This document shows, piece by piece, positions 34,201-46,669 of a stretch of DNA of 64,000 nucleotides. Position numbers and translations under genes: made by a program. Source of the DNA: Norana najaformis (lineage: Eukaryota; Annelida; Clitellata; Crassiclitellata; Hormogastridae); NCBI GenBank assembly GCA_964023275.1, contig OZ029916.1, forward strand, positions 25,000,953 to 25,064,952, read 5' to 3'. A model generated the notes under the pieces. That model was not told where the DNA came from. It did not search any database and worked only from the letters and a program-made list of their open reading frames with translations. Positions within the stretch are counted from its first letter, which is position 1; each line of letters starts with the position of its first letter.

Positions 34201-37200
34201 TTACTTAGCTGAACTTCTTGCGTTACATGTTTGGCTAAATTTTGAACTTCGCAGCATTTTTTTTACACCGTTTAGCTCTGCAGTAATTGTAGCTTGTTTG
34301 CACGTATAACACAGATCATTTATAACTTTGCTTAAGTTTGTTCCCATCTTGTTGAAATTTTCAAGCTTAATCCTCAAACTGCCTCATAGGTCCCAATTGG
34401 TAAGTGATACGATTCAATGAAGCCACAGTACCAGGGGAATAGTAATCCGCTACATACACCCATGGAAGCTCTTGAAAGTCTGAGACCAGAAGGCAGGCTA
34501 CTGCATATACAGAACAGAAGAAAAGATGACTACAAAAGCCAAGACCTAGTTGGGTTTCAGCTTGTAAGTCACAAAGCATATAGGTATTGTACTTACTATT
34601 CAGAAAAGTTTAAGAGCCCATAAAGAAGTGCAAGTGATAGCAGTGACAGCAAGAGAAATAGTGACTCAGCAAAACATCAGCACAACATCACCTGTCATCT
34701 TCTGGATTCGAGAGATCACTGATTTTGATAGAATTACTGGTCGATGTAGCTGCAAAATGAACTGCATTGGTAGCTGAGCACTGTTCTGATTTGTAAGTGG
34801 ACAGAATGTTGATGCTGGTGGCCCACTACAAAACAACCGATTTTATTACTTTTTTTCAACCTTAACATTTGTAATCAACAACACAAAAGTGGCATCATAT
34901 TCTATTTCATTTAACTAAGCTATAACTGAAAGTACCTCAGGGCTGAAAATCTAATCTAAGAAAACCTAATCTGCTATGTATAATCATAAAGGGAGAAATT
35001 TATTTAAGAAAAGGGAGTAAAACAGATAGACTGAGCATCCACCTTCATGTGCCAAGACTTAGAAAATGAAGCAATTAATGCTCAAAACCCATAAAATCCT
35101 TACCTCTTTCCATCACTTAGTTTATTAATTGTCATGAGCGGATGAATTTGAACACGGTTGGTATGAGATGGCTCAATGCCAATTGTTAAACTGAAGCCGA
35201 CATGTTGGTCTATGATTGCTAAAAGAAACAAATCATCATTTAGACACAGTGAAGACCAACAGTTCTCAAGCTAACTAACAGAACGAAAGCAATTTAAGGT
35301 TAAGAGCCACTCTTTTGCTATGAATAAACTGGACAGCAATCCAAAATGTGACATAGTAGTTAGGTCTGTCAAAGGATGGCACCCAGGCTGTGAAAGCAAT
35401 ACCCAATACCTGGCCATTCTAGACATTACTTTTAAGCAAGAAGAGCCAGCAGCTGACAACCTGGGATACCAACATGCAGCTGTAGTCACCTCTCTCCATA
35501 CACCAGCTGAGCTCAGGCTGGAGTGTTCAGAGACTCACCAATACCCGGCTAGGCTAGTTAGTGTGGCAGAGGTATGCAATTACTGTAATTTATCTTAGTT
35601 AGTGATGGTCATCACATCTGGGGGCATTTCTGCAGCTGTGCCAAGTTTAAACGCTTCAAACAGCACTGCCTGATGCAGGACTTCAAGCCAGCTGCTGCCA
35701 GACACCATTGTTGCATACTCAGGTAGCTGTAAACAGTTGATATTGGTGCTGTCTACAGTTGATAGTTTTCTTCTCCAAAGACAACCATGTTAATCAATTA
35801 TCAAATTATTTATATGACACCCTCTATTTCAGGTAGTAGAGAATGGAATCAGGTACTATGACATATTTTACTAAAATTGTGACACCTCTAATAGTAGTTA
35901 GTGCTCACCTTAAAATGAAGAAAGTGTGGGTTCAAACAACCCTTATAATGATCGCTGTGTAAGACTCTGGGCATGTGCTTCGTACACTCAGAGTCTTTAA
36001 ATGATGCTTTGTTATAAAATACTGAGCAACACAAGTATGAAAATAATCATAATAATAAATCAAGAAAATTAGAAATAGCAATCAGCTTGTAAGGGTAACA
36101 CACTGCAAAAAACTTAATGCTCAATTTTTGTTTCTATTGTTTGAATTTAAAATAAACATTATGACGGATTCTTGAGCAAAGTAACCTTAAGGAAAGGTTA
36201 GTAGTTGCTCAATTTCAATGATGCAGAGCCTTAATTTATTTATTTTCTTGCATTTAAATAGCTCATATATTAATGATAAAGCATTGATCTGCTTTCCGTA
36301 AAGATCGCTACCATGTTGCAACAAGATCCTCAGATGATAAGAGCTGAATTACAAAGTCCTGGATACAAGGCCGGTGTCTATATAAATCTTTTGATGCATA
36401 TACACACACATGATTGATCAACTACTAATAGAAAGCATAACCTCTCAGCATGAATGGTGTAACAAAGCAGTACATCTTATCTAATGTACGTCTTTCATTG
36501 CCTGCTGGCCAGTGGGTCAGAAAGCCACACTGTGGTTGACGGTTGATGCATAATTGTTTTTCTTCCAATACATCCTATATTGTCTGTTGGCTTGAGATTT
36601 GACTGTCTATCTGGAAGATGTCCGCCTCTGTACATGGACCAGACCATTCATGGGAGGCCTATGTGCCTGACTGGTCAACACCTGAAAACTGGTGCATTTC
36701 TGTGAAGAACTTCTGAAATGGTGCAGTACAAACAGGCTGTTGCACTACAATACACTAAGCATACAATACCCTACAGTTAAACTAACAACTTACATGGCAC
36801 CAGTATTCTGATGCACAGAGTGCCAATCAAAGCAATGTACAAGTCTCAGAGAACCAGTAGAACACATAAAAGACCATGGACATTGCACATACCCTCAAGT
36901 GTCATAGGTGTCATAGTTTTATTATGATAATTCAGCAGATCGTACGGTCCCACAAAAAAAGTCAACTTCATCGGCAGGCCTAAAAACAAATATCACACAA
37001 TTTCTTCAATAACCAATCATTTGATTCCACAATAAGTCTATTAATTCACTTGTTGTTAGAACATCTTAATTACTCAAAAATGACTTATAACAAATGTGTT
37101 TTCCGGACTATAAGAAAAGTTTTTAGATAAACTTGTAGGGATGTGTCTCACTGAAAAATTCATGCATAAGTCTGCCTCTTTACACGGACCAAACCAGTCC

Positions 37201-40200
37201 ACGTACAGAAGGGAATTTAAGTCTGAACTTTAAATTTTTTTGACTAACCCAGTAAATAATCTGCAGTGCTAAAGAAGGACAAAAAGGCAAGATATTAAAA
37301 TGTATTCTCTCCACTGAAGATGACCGATTTGGTTATTGTCTACTTATACACTAGACACTCAACACTGCCACGAGTAGAGTAAGATCTATATTAGTCTCAG
37401 AGTGGCTAGAAAGCTCAAAGACATAAACTGTCTGATGTGAAATCACTTGCAATGTAGCCTGCTGTCAGATGATACCGTCCAACTACTTTCAAGGGTCACA
37501 CTCCAATGTAGCTAAGGGCTAAAATGATTGTGATTTAATACCAAGCAATTTGACTCTGGCTACATTAATATTGCCAGTTCACAAACGACATGTTAAAGCA
37601 TGAACAGCTCGCAGAGTACTGTCGGGAGTACCAAGCTGTCTGGGCTGTTGGAGAGGCGCAGCTGACTGATACAACAGCTGAGCTCAGGCTGGTGTTAACC
37701 AGCCTCAGCTCAGCTGCTGTATCAGCCATGTGTCCAGTCCAGCTTTGGCATGGGGAAAAGATATATATATTATCCTTATTTAGTATTTTGGTTCCATTAA
37801 ATGAGATTAATAATACTATATTAGTGCCAAAATATCCAACAAGGTATTAAACAACAAGCATAGTGAATCTTTAATTTAAAAATTGCAACAAAGTTAATTC
37901 AACAGAATTTTATCAAGTAACATTGTACCTAAGAACTGAATAGATAATTTTGCTAAATACTGTTATCAAAGTTACAACCCAATGGAACATTGCAGCCATG
38001 ACCACGAAAATGGTACATCTAATTTTATAAAAGTTTGAGTCACGGCATCTTAAACAGGTGCGACTTATAGTCCAAAATTACTGTATATAATAATTTTTCT
38101 GAAACACACCTCCATTCCGCGAACTGACAACACCAAGTGGAGACTTGTGAATGTAACTCTGAACACTAGAGATTGACCTGAATGAAAAAAGAAACATATA
38201 CTCAGCATCAAGTAACGTGATGAAATACATTTAATATCTTCCAGATTCCATCTGATTTTTCAAATTCCAAATGTGCTGTTTTTTTGGCACATAAGTTTGG
38301 TAACTGTTTTCAGTACATCTAACTGTTAACAGGTTACAAATGACTCCACAATTTATGAGTTTCAAAGGGACCAAGGAAGCCGAAAATCACAAAATTACTT
38401 AAAAATCTAGAGGTTGAAAAGTTATTTTAGAAAGTAAATTGCTAAACTAGAATTTAGTTTATACACTTCCCACACATCCCAAGTTGTAAAGAAAAATTTT
38501 ACAAATATCATCATGGAAACCTTAAATGGTTTTGGGTTTAGGCCAATCTTAATGCTGACCCCTTCTGGGTTGTCTTTGACTCTGACATGTCTCAGATACT
38601 GTGTAATTACAAAATGACTTAAAATCCATGGAAGTTTAGAACTGGCTAAAACAATCTGATTTGCAACACACAGTCATTCACCTTTGAAGATTGGATAGTG
38701 TAGTAAGATCAGATTCTAGTGACAAGAGAGCCTGAGCTGCTTTACATTTTGTTGACCTGTAACAAAATATTACATTGTTCACGTAAATTTATATGATTTA
38801 TGCAATATTTCAATTTAAACTTCACTGACAGAAATTTTTTAAAGTATCATTAAGTAAATTTAATTTGGATTATTGATGTAAAACGTGTAGTCATCACACA
38901 TCAATCACGCGATAATTTGAGCAAAATACAGCATATAGATGATCATGATTATGAAACTGCTTAACATTACCAAACTTCTAACGGACCAACTTTGGTAAAG
39001 ACAATACAGCTGAATTATGATTGTTGTGTGAACAGAATGTTTTCAGGATGCAAGTGTGATTTCTGGTAAAGCACTGAAAACTTTCATTCACTTGTCGTGC
39101 TTAGGATACAACCCTCACTTGCAATCACACAAGACCTGAGAAAAATCATTCCCAAATTATTAGTGACTGCTGTGTGGAGTGCCATTAAAATAGCCATCAT
39201 GTTTAACAAGCATAAACAAAAAAAGAAAAGTAGATAAGCAATAAAAGTAAAATAAATACAAGTATACAAATACTAAATAAATAAATATAATTATCAATCA
39301 ACCATCAGATCAACCAATCAGTTGAATTATCAATCCTTCCAGTCAGTGAGAGAGACAGTCATGGGGTGTGTAAGCACGAGTTTGCGAGCATGTGAGAGTA
39401 TGAGGTAGTAAGCCAATCAGTCAGTCAGTTGGTCAGCTACTCAGTCAACGAGTCAATACAGTAGATATTTACCTATCACCGTCAATGCTATAAAGCATCT
39501 GCAGACCCTCCAGATGTTGCTTTAGGTCATCAAAGTTTCCATCATTCAATGATTTCACAAGACTTGGACATTCCTTAGCACAAAAACAAAACTCTATTCC
39601 CAATTTAAAAATTTACATTCTGATTCCCTAGTTATGAAAACTGTAAAAATCACAGCTGACCCAAGTTCTCAATCATATCTTGTCAAACTGTTTAAAAATC
39701 TCAGAAATAAATTCTAACAAAAGATGGATGTCAGTGCAACTACATCATGAACTTTTGATCAACAGAGATTTGAATTTAAGTCCAATCAATATCTTTCAGA
39801 CCTTGCATTACAGTGCAAAAGCGTAAATACAGAGGAAGTGCTATTCTGTTCAAGTTACAACTGTTACTCTGCCTAACAAGATAAATTAACCCTTTAGCAA
39901 CTGCAGAAATTTCTTCATCTACCCCTGACAACTGTACATTTGTTGGCAAAAATGTCCAAAAATATAAACTGTTTTGAACTTGTGATATTTCTGTCAGTTT
40001 TTGACATATAGTACATAGTAAACACCATTCTTTTGTAATTCTTTAGCATTTCATCTCCTCTTTCCATCCGTCCATCCAGTTTTTAAAAAGAAAATTTTGG
40101 GGTATCCAAAGTTACCCCATAAAATACTGCCAAAATATCTTATATATTTTATGTTCAATACAGTCTACAAAACATTTTGGCCCCACACAGAACCCCAAAA

Positions 40201-43200
40201 AACGTTTGTAATTATATGTCCAAGAGCAGCCACAAAGTTTAGTGAAAGGGTATGTTGTGCAAGCACAAAAATGTACAGAAATTATTATATTATAGTGGTA
40301 TATTCCTCACTTTCATAAATGAGGGAGATACCACTTTTATTATTTAGACCACAACTATAAAACAAGCAAAAACAGAAGCCTGTAAGCATCCAAGATTTCA
40401 CATCTTTTGTATAGCTACGATGTGAGATGAAGGTAGTCCACCTTTTTGTCCTCTGTCATTTGGTTTGTCATTATTTGTGTAAGAAATGAGCCAATTTGAA
40501 GTTCAATGTAGCTGCCAACAGACGATCATTTAGACAGCTGTAGTTTGCCATATCATCAGCAGAAACAGACTGACAAGTTTAAGCAGGTTTCTCTTTGGTC
40601 ACTAAATTCATTCACTTTTGTAAGAAGCAATCAGTTCTGTAGGCTGAAGAATTGTTTGGGTGATGGCTTTCTGGATTGACAGTGGATGATCATTTTGGAT
40701 AAGCCTGGACCTTAATGGATTGGACTGTGAGTTTTGGGATGACAATTTTGTAACCAAATTTTGAACTGTTGTTTGGATGTGTTGTAGTGACAACCCTAAC
40801 TCTTGAACAGATGTGGTAAAAGTGAACAAAGTAGCTATGTTGAAACCAAATTTTATTAATTGCTGCCAATTACCCAGCCAGATATATTGCATTTTTGAAA
40901 CCTTAATGCATCAAAGCTTACTTCCATTAAGCGGTCCATTGTTATTTTAGAATGGCACCACATAAACAATACTAAAAAATTTTAAACATCAATAAATCAA
41001 AATATTTGCTTAAAGAAATATCATCAGTGTTACCTTTGCTTCTGTATTGCTGGATATTTGAGCATTGACAAAATTTCCCTTTGAATCCAGAAGCAACTGT
41101 ACCAAGTACTCATCTGATGAAAGACACACAGATTCCTTAGAACTGTCAGCTTGAAACCGAATTTTGGCTTGACGAGCAATTGACTCCAATCGGTCAACTA
41201 TGTGTGAGTGACCAACAGCTGCAACAAAAGAAGCAATCATCATCACTACTATCGCCATCATTATCATCACCAATTTCATAACAATCCTAACTATCATAAT
41301 CATTTTACAGTATGATGGCTATGCACATGCAGTAAGTGGCAATGCACTGCTCTTCCATCACCATGGCTGGTATTTGTATAGCATATCGATGATGGCTATA
41401 TTTTACCTTCACAGTTGTTCATGACCACGAAAATTCAACTTGTTCCAAAAGCAGCATATCACAATTAGTACAAAAGTGAACCTAGTACTAGAATGTTTCT
41501 GTAAGTATACATAGGCCACCATTACCATCCCTAACTATGATACAATTGATTCACATGCATATTCTAGGCAAGCTAGAGCCAGCAGTTACCTGACTTGTTT
41601 TACTCTAAGTTACATGGCAATTGGAGACATTTGCCTTTCAAAAAATACCCAATCATAAAGCCCATTCTACTGCAAACATCAGAAGGTAAGAAGACAATAA
41701 GGAAAAATACAACTGACTCCAGAAAGTGTAATGTAAAGCAATGTCGTGTAATAATTATGAAGCAATTCCTCGGTAGCACTCAATGAACAGGACTGCAAAC
41801 AAGACAATATCCAGATACTGGCAGACAGCAAAATTGAACTTGAAATGTGTCCACCTACTCAGCCATTAATACATGTCATACTTTAAATATTATGAATTCA
41901 TTAGCTAGCTGTAATAAATTCAAAACAGAGAAAACTGTGCAATGACAAACAAGAATGAGCTTGTTGTCAATGTTCAGCAAAACAGGAAATCTGTTCATCA
42001 GCATCAAAATTCAATAAGCCTCCCATTTGTTTTTTATTCATTGCCTGAAATAATGACCTTTAACATTCACAAAGACATCACAACCTTGATGTGTGTATGC
42101 ATGTATGTGTCTAAATTTGTACAATCATCTGAATATTTACCCACCATCTTTTAAGAACATCTCAAATCTTTTTTATTCAGATCAACAATTAGGAAGTAAG
42201 CTAGGTCAACATTCTGTGTAACAAGCTTTGGTTTTGAGCAAACTGAACTGTTTCATTTAACATTCACTCTCACAATCCAACAAAGCCTTTTTCGTGTCAG
42301 CCAAATAGGTGGAACTGAACTTTCCTTAGAGTTTAACTGGTCAATTCAATGCTTTTATCAGCTCTTGAAAACTGTTCTGTTAACCAATTGTGATATCGCT
42401 GTTAAATGGAAGCATAGACTTTTACTGCTGTCAAGCCTGTGTGTTGGAATCACTTTTGTTTTCATCATGCATTTACTACGTTTTGGATGGTTTTTTGCAT
42501 GTTATTGTGGCCTCCCATGACTGAAATGGTCTCCCTATAGAGGGAGGACTGGTTTCCTGCAGGGCAGTAAAGCCTCAAACCTACACACCTACAGCAGCAC
42601 TCACCATCAACTACAAAATGGCTCTACAACCTACTGGCAAGAAGGCAATGAATGCCTGTCCTGTGCATATCCAGCAGTTTGAGGGATGCCTGGACACCAC
42701 GTCGTCTTCCATCTATGAGGAACTGCTTAACAGCGAGACAACCATGTGCCATTGGTGGGGGATAACAACAGGTATCATCATTCCTCAAATCAGATGCAAC
42801 ATGCTTCAGAAACTCTGAACATGCTGTCATCTGTCAACTTTAGTTGGGTATCCACTGGTTGGGCTCTGCATGTATTTGAGAGCCTGCCACTGGCGACTTC
42901 TCAAGTGATCTGAGCATTATTCACTTACTGATAAACTTTCTGTTATTTATGACATTTAACATCATTACGCTATTTCAGAGAACACTTCTGATTAGCTTCT
43001 GTTCACATGGAACAATATAAATTTCTTATCACAATTACAAAAATTAAACAAGATGCAACAGAAGTAAATGACTGTAAAAATCCAGTCCACATCTGGGTAG
43101 ACAAATGCTAACTATGCTACACAACTTTGTCAAATCAGTTGGTAGCAACAGGAAGAAAAAATTAACCTTTGATTGACTTCAGCAAAGTCTCTTGATGCTG

Positions 43201-44480
43201 ATGAAATGCTAATATATCCTCACTTGTCCACTTTTTGTCCTGTTAAATGAAAACAGTGACTAACTAGCGGTGACAAGAAAAATAATAAATCAAAACGACA
43301 TGAAAGAGACTACAAATCCATAAATTATTTTACCTCCATTTAAATCTCATGTTTATTTCCACCTATGGATTGGATGCCTTGGCATCAATTATTATTTTGC
43401 TCTACACATTTCTGGGAATAGCAACAACAGTGTGCCAAAAAAATGCTTTTGACTAAACAACTGCAAACCATACACAGCGAGAAAATAGCAGAGATGCAGA
43501 GTTTTTATTTATTTGCAATGTGTTCTCCAACACCTGTGTAATCTGCCATCTCAGATCAACATCTCAGAGCTTAACTCAAAGCGCATCTCAACAACTATTA
43601 GTCAAGTATCAGCAATTTCTACAGCAGCAATGGTAACTGAATGCTTACATAAAATATGAGTGTAACTCATTTGCATAAATCATGCTGCTGTGGCAACAAT
43701 TAATGAATAAGTGATTATTAGCAAAAGACAGACACATCTGGGCTACTACTAGCAACTAAAACTCAGACAATGAAAATTTCTACTCAGCTCTCAAGAAAAT
43801 TCATCAGTCAAAAAGTTAAAGACATGATGAAGAGGGATATAGTTTTAATGCCTTGATATCCTATCTTGTATGCCAAGGCTGAGAAAATGAAATACTTAAC
43901 ATAAAACATATACATGCCACGGAACTGATAGATCTTTTATTGAAAGACAGGGATAGTGGTGCTGTGGATGTGACAACTGCAATCGCAGCAAAGTCATGTA
44001 TTACCAAATGCAGTTAGTAATTGTAATTTTAGATTTATAAAGCACCTCTTATAGAATAAACTCAACAGAGGTGCTCCTGACCTGATCTATTAAACAGTGC
44101 AGCCTTCAGGCATCTGCGGAACAATCAGAGGGGCAGAGAAAGGAGCTCAAGTCGCAATTCGAGAGACAGAGAAAGACGATTCAGCAAGTGGGACCAACGT
44201 AGGCAAAGCTTCTGGACCGGGTTTCTGGACTAGTACTTGGATGGGTGACCATTTGTGGAATACCAGGTGCCTTGTTGGATTACTGCAGTCACATTTCTTC
44301 TCTAGCCCATAGATCCTTCAACCTCAGAACATTTCTGAAGATGAAATACCACAGTTCTATTTCAAAATACTGATGATTAACACTCACAAACGATGGAAGC
44401 CGCTGGCCTTTTGCTGAAAGAAGTGAAGACTGATTTGAGTGTTTCGCTCGAAGGCGTTCCATTAGTGCAGACAACTTCAT
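25232..44480 (-). CDS. MED1: Mediator complex subunit 1 (14 coding exons, 1922 aa)
   Basis: Exons (transcript order): 44480-44388, 43239-43167, 41218-41034, 39573-39473, 38756-38682, 38177-38110, 36979-36893, 35218-35104, 34825-34692, 33415-33306, 32010-31827, 31053-30967, 30499-30400, 29588-25232 (TAG). All phases join; total 5769 nt. MED1 sits in the Mediator middle module and links activators, notably nuclear receptors, to RNA polymerase II. The first about 480 residues are the folded Med1 domain; recognisable blocks are LMERLRAKH, VDRLESIARQ, ECPSLVKSLNDGNFDDL, LQGVLVSK and QRCLSLPVTLRAI, each matching the human order. The rest is a disordered Ser/Pro/Lys-rich tail with a basic and Lys-rich stretch (about 1108-1153, KKSSKKKKVSDDDDD), DQK repeats (about 905-955) and a C-terminus DDDLMDVAL shared with vertebrates. 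The two vertebrate LXXLL boxes are not found at their place; LHRLL at 499-503 is a possible substitute. Human MED1 is 1581 residues, so the tail is long. Confidence 0.95.
28140..28282 (-). repeat. DQK peptide repeat in the MED1 tail
   Basis: Imperfect repeats of the pattern (L/P)-x-x-DQK-(P/L/S) run for about 48 residues (about 905-955), including DQKSVL, DQKPAL, DQKLNF, DQKLVL and DQKSE. On the plus strand this is a series of CTGATC/TTGATC motifs spaced by roughly 18-30 bases. It is a low-complexity expansion inside the disordered tail, not a known domain. Confidence 0.75.
32165..32935 (+). mobile_element. Possible TTAA-flanked small transposon in MED1 intron 11
   Basis: Left side starts TTAACCCTTTGTCTGCCA at 32165; the right side (about 32880-32935) holds AATGTCACAAATCTGCACCA and GTGGCATGTGCAGAAAGTTA, matching the right ends of the receptor-intron copies near 7220-7298 and 7830-7874. 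A LINE-tail hairpin (32632-32680) lies inside. Whether both ends belong to one insertion is inference. Confidence 0.35.
32632..32680 (-). repeat. LINE 3'-terminal hairpin in MED1 intron 11
   Basis: Plus strand reads AAGCGCCTTTTAATTAACTC then ACAAAGGCGCT; the arms pair as AGCGCCTTT/AAAGGCGCT. The same hairpin with flanking ATTTATA occurs at 44.05, 46.69 and (opposite orientation) 53.25 kb at LINE or LINE-like tails. Confidence 0.5.
37666..37725. repeat. Near-perfect hairpin in MED1 intron 6
   Basis: A 28-base left arm (37666-37693) and a 28-base right arm (37698-37725) are reverse complements except at two positions, separated by the 4-base loop GTTA. The arm core CAGCTGAGCTCAGGCTGG also occurs singly at about 35505-35522 in intron 7. 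The very small loop is shorter than usual for a microRNA precursor; a foldback transposon or a local inverted duplication is the simpler reading. Confidence 0.8.
42875..43045 (+). repeat. Interspersed 3'-tail repeat, copy 1 (MED1 intron 2)
   Basis: Shares GCCACTGGCGACT, a TATCTGAGC-like block, ACATTTAACATCAT and a terminal ACAATTACAA with 53098-53296. In that second copy the ending carries the LINE-type hairpin, so this is probably an older 5'-truncated member of the same LINE/SINE group. Confidence 0.5.
44015..44215 (-). repeat. LINE 3' end (CR1/L2-like), truncated
   Basis: Read on the minus strand it encodes a degraded RSFAYVGPT stretch, typical of the last part of CR1/L2-type ORF2 before the WNSLP motif, then runs to a hairpin (GGAGCACCTCTGTTGAG ... 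AGAGGTGCTT) and ends in TTATAAATCTAAAATTACAA. It lies in MED1 intron 1. Confidence 0.6.
44212..44276 (+). repeat. 5S rRNA-like fragment (SINE3-type or 5S pseudogene)
   Basis: CTAGTACTTGGATGGGTGAC (44231-44250) followed by ...GGAATACCAGGTGCC matches the second half of 5S rRNA (GTTAGTACTTGGATGGGAGACC and GGGAATACCAGGTGC), including the box C region. The first half of 5S is absent. It abuts a LINE tail of opposite orientation. 5S-derived SINEs are known in fish and some invertebrates; a simple 5S pseudogene is the alternative. Confidence 0.7.
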
Positions 44481-44970
44481 TTTATCTAAAAATAATATAT
44501 TTATTGAAAAGGAATATCTTCAGTCATGAGAAATAACAAATTTTAAAATGTGAGTATTGCTACTTAAAATTACCGATGTCATAAAATATTAAACCATCAT
44601 AGGTCAGAGGTCAAATAGTAATTAAATTATAATACGACGCACGAAGCGGCATTCAGGCCGTCTGTCGTCAAATTTTCGTTAATCGTCTGATCATAAAAGT
44701 TCCTCATATTTGTACAAACATCCTTTCAGCGTGTTTCCAGTGTTTCGATTTCGTTTAGGGTAACCTGTGTATCCCTAGGCCAGCTGCTATGTACGAGCAC
44801 CACTTTCTTTCCGGACTCACAACCGGCCATAAAAACAAAAAAGAAATTGCCCATACACTCTTTTTCAGTAGACCCAAAATTATCAGTTTTATTAAGACAA
44901 CAGAAAAAGAGCCGAACCTTGGTTTTTATTGTTTTCGCCCCAACAAAACAAATCATTCGCGATCACACTG

Positions 44971-44982
44971 GCCGCCATCTTG
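44971..44982 (-). promoter_or_regulatory. YY1-type site in the MED1 promoter/first exon
   Basis: CAAGATGGCGGC on the minus strand is the consensus YY1 site, which in animals usually lies just downstream of the start site of TATA-less CpG promoters. The region 44940-45060 is CpG-rich compared with its surroundings and includes another partial site (CAGATGGCGC) and GTGACGTCG. The MED1 coding exon begins after a TTTTTAG acceptor at 44486, so a noncoding first exon near here is likely. Its donor was not fixed. Confidence 0.55.
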
Positions 44983-45289
44983 CTTCTACGGCAGCGACTC
45001 GACTCAAGCGCCATCTGCCGTAAAAACAACAGCACACTGGCGCCGCGCGTGACGTCGGGTTCAAACACATCTTGACGCCCAACGTCAGATGACGATAAAT
45101 GTGCATGTAGGCGTAAATAGCGGAATGTACACATCAGCTAATAAAGGCTATTGACAAAATGCCATTGAAATTGCTTTGCTATTGAACTTAAACACAACCC
45201 AACCTTATAACTCCTTTTCTCCTTCTCTCTGGTCTTCTGGCAACCACACTTGGTTCTTGACATGGCATCTTTGGACAACCCGACTAAAT

Positions 45290-45380
45290 TTGACGCAGCG
45301 CTCGTGAATAAACTGGTGCCCTGCGCTTAGCTTGTAAGTAGCGCTTTTAAAATTTGAAATTTACGATTATGAATTGCGCT
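45290..45380 (+). repeat. Degenerate LINE tail
   Basis: Contains GTGAATAAACTGGTGCCC, GCGCTTAGCTTGTAAGTAGC and TTACGATTATGAA, a diverged version of the tail seen at 56.8 and 63.0 kb (GAATAAGCTGGTTC, GACTTAGCTTTCGTTGGGC, ATTACGATTACGA). Confidence 0.45.
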
Positions 45381-45589
45381 ATTTAAATTTGCCTTCTAAT
45401 TTACATTGCATTTGAAATTCAAAGCGAATGAGTAGCCTATGTGAAATGTTTACATATCCTAACCACAGAGGTGTTCGGTTAGGTTGAAACCGTCCATAAA
45501 ATTATTGTAAGTCTGCAAAATGTTGGCTGAAATGGAGCATGTCCGTAAAATCTGTAGAAATTATTGAGTGTCCGCAAATGATGACAGTA

Positions 45590-46560
45590 AGTAAGTAAGT
45601 AAGTATATTCTTTATTAACCAATAGCTAATCGCACATCGGTTTACAAGTATTTAAGAACACACGAAAACTTAGTATTCATACAACACCCTAACAATAAAA
45701 CATTTACGCGTTAAATTGTCAGCAGGAGGAATAATACGATCATGGGTGTGGGGCCGTAGGGAATAACTGAGGGTTTTAATTGGTGGAAGTAGCTGATGTA
45801 AGACATGATTTGGGTTGTTCAAGATTGCTTTAAAGAGACGAGCATCAGCTGTGCCACAGATTTCATCGAACGTTGGGGAGTTCCCAGGAAGATAGCGGAG
45901 ACGCACAAGTCTCCGCATCAAAGCCTGGAGCCGAGCCCTGGCCTGTGCCCCACCACACGGGAGAGGCGTACAGCATCCTGGCCAGTGTTGTGGCTCGGAC
46001 AACGTCGTAGAGCCGAGGGCTAGTTAGACCATGTGATACAAGAATTCGTATGGCATATAAAGACTGACGCGCCTGACTATGAATCCGATCAATATGAGAA
46101 TCAAAATTTAACATCCTCGATAGGGTAACACCCAATATTATCATCTCTGGTACCCTGGTTAAACCGGGAATCACATTAGGTAAAAATTATCTGCTGATTT
46201 CTCATTCTTGGCCGGTGAATTATCATTTCACATGTCTTTTTATGATTAAGTTTTAAGTTACACTTATCCGCCCAAAGGGCAACATGGTCCAGTTCAGCCT
46301 GAACCATCAAGCTATTGCAGGATGGTACAAGAAGGTAACTGTCATCAGCGTATTTAAATAACCTATTGTTGGGTGCTAAATGCTTATACTTGGATATGGC
46401 AACTAGGAAGTTCACTGGTCCCAGACCCGAACCCTGAACAATACTGGAATTTATGCCAACTAAGGTAGAGACACTATCATTGAATTTGGTACAGTGCTGT
46501 CGGTTGGTTAGGAAGGAAATTATCCAATTGTAAATGTGATCAGGAATAGCAAGAGTTTAC
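45590..46560 (-). mobile_element. LINE, 5'-truncated, reverse transcriptase region to 3' end
   Basis: On the minus strand, fragments of ORF2 run in order: a QGSGLGP block (RT motif before the active site), FKYADD at about 46358-46341 (catalytic YADD), LGVTLSRMLNFDSHI, LYASPVWWG, RLFKAILNNPNHVLHQLLPP, then LRPHTHDRIIPP and RKCFIVRVLYEY before a stop. This fits the CR1/Jockey/L2 side of non-LTR retrotransposons. The frame is interrupted at least twice, so it is inactive. The 3' end is a run of (TTAC)n on the minus strand (plus 45589-45605, TAAG repeats), the simple tail typical of some CR1-group elements. Everything upstream of the palm domain is missing, the usual result of incomplete target-primed reverse transcription. 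Confidence 0.85.
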
Positions 46561-46669
46561 GACTTCTTTAACCTTAGCTTAGGATTAATTTTCGCTATTA
46601 ATTTTACCATTAATTTACGATTTTACGTTTATGAGTTTGTCATTAACTGTAATTATAACATGTAATACG

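Noticed and set aside
44892-45134. Minus-strand frame beginning near the YY1 site, as an alternative MED1 N-terminus
   Set aside because: Its residues do not resemble MED1 and it does not splice in frame to exon 1; the ATG at 44480 gives the family sequence. Treated as 5' UTR/promoter.
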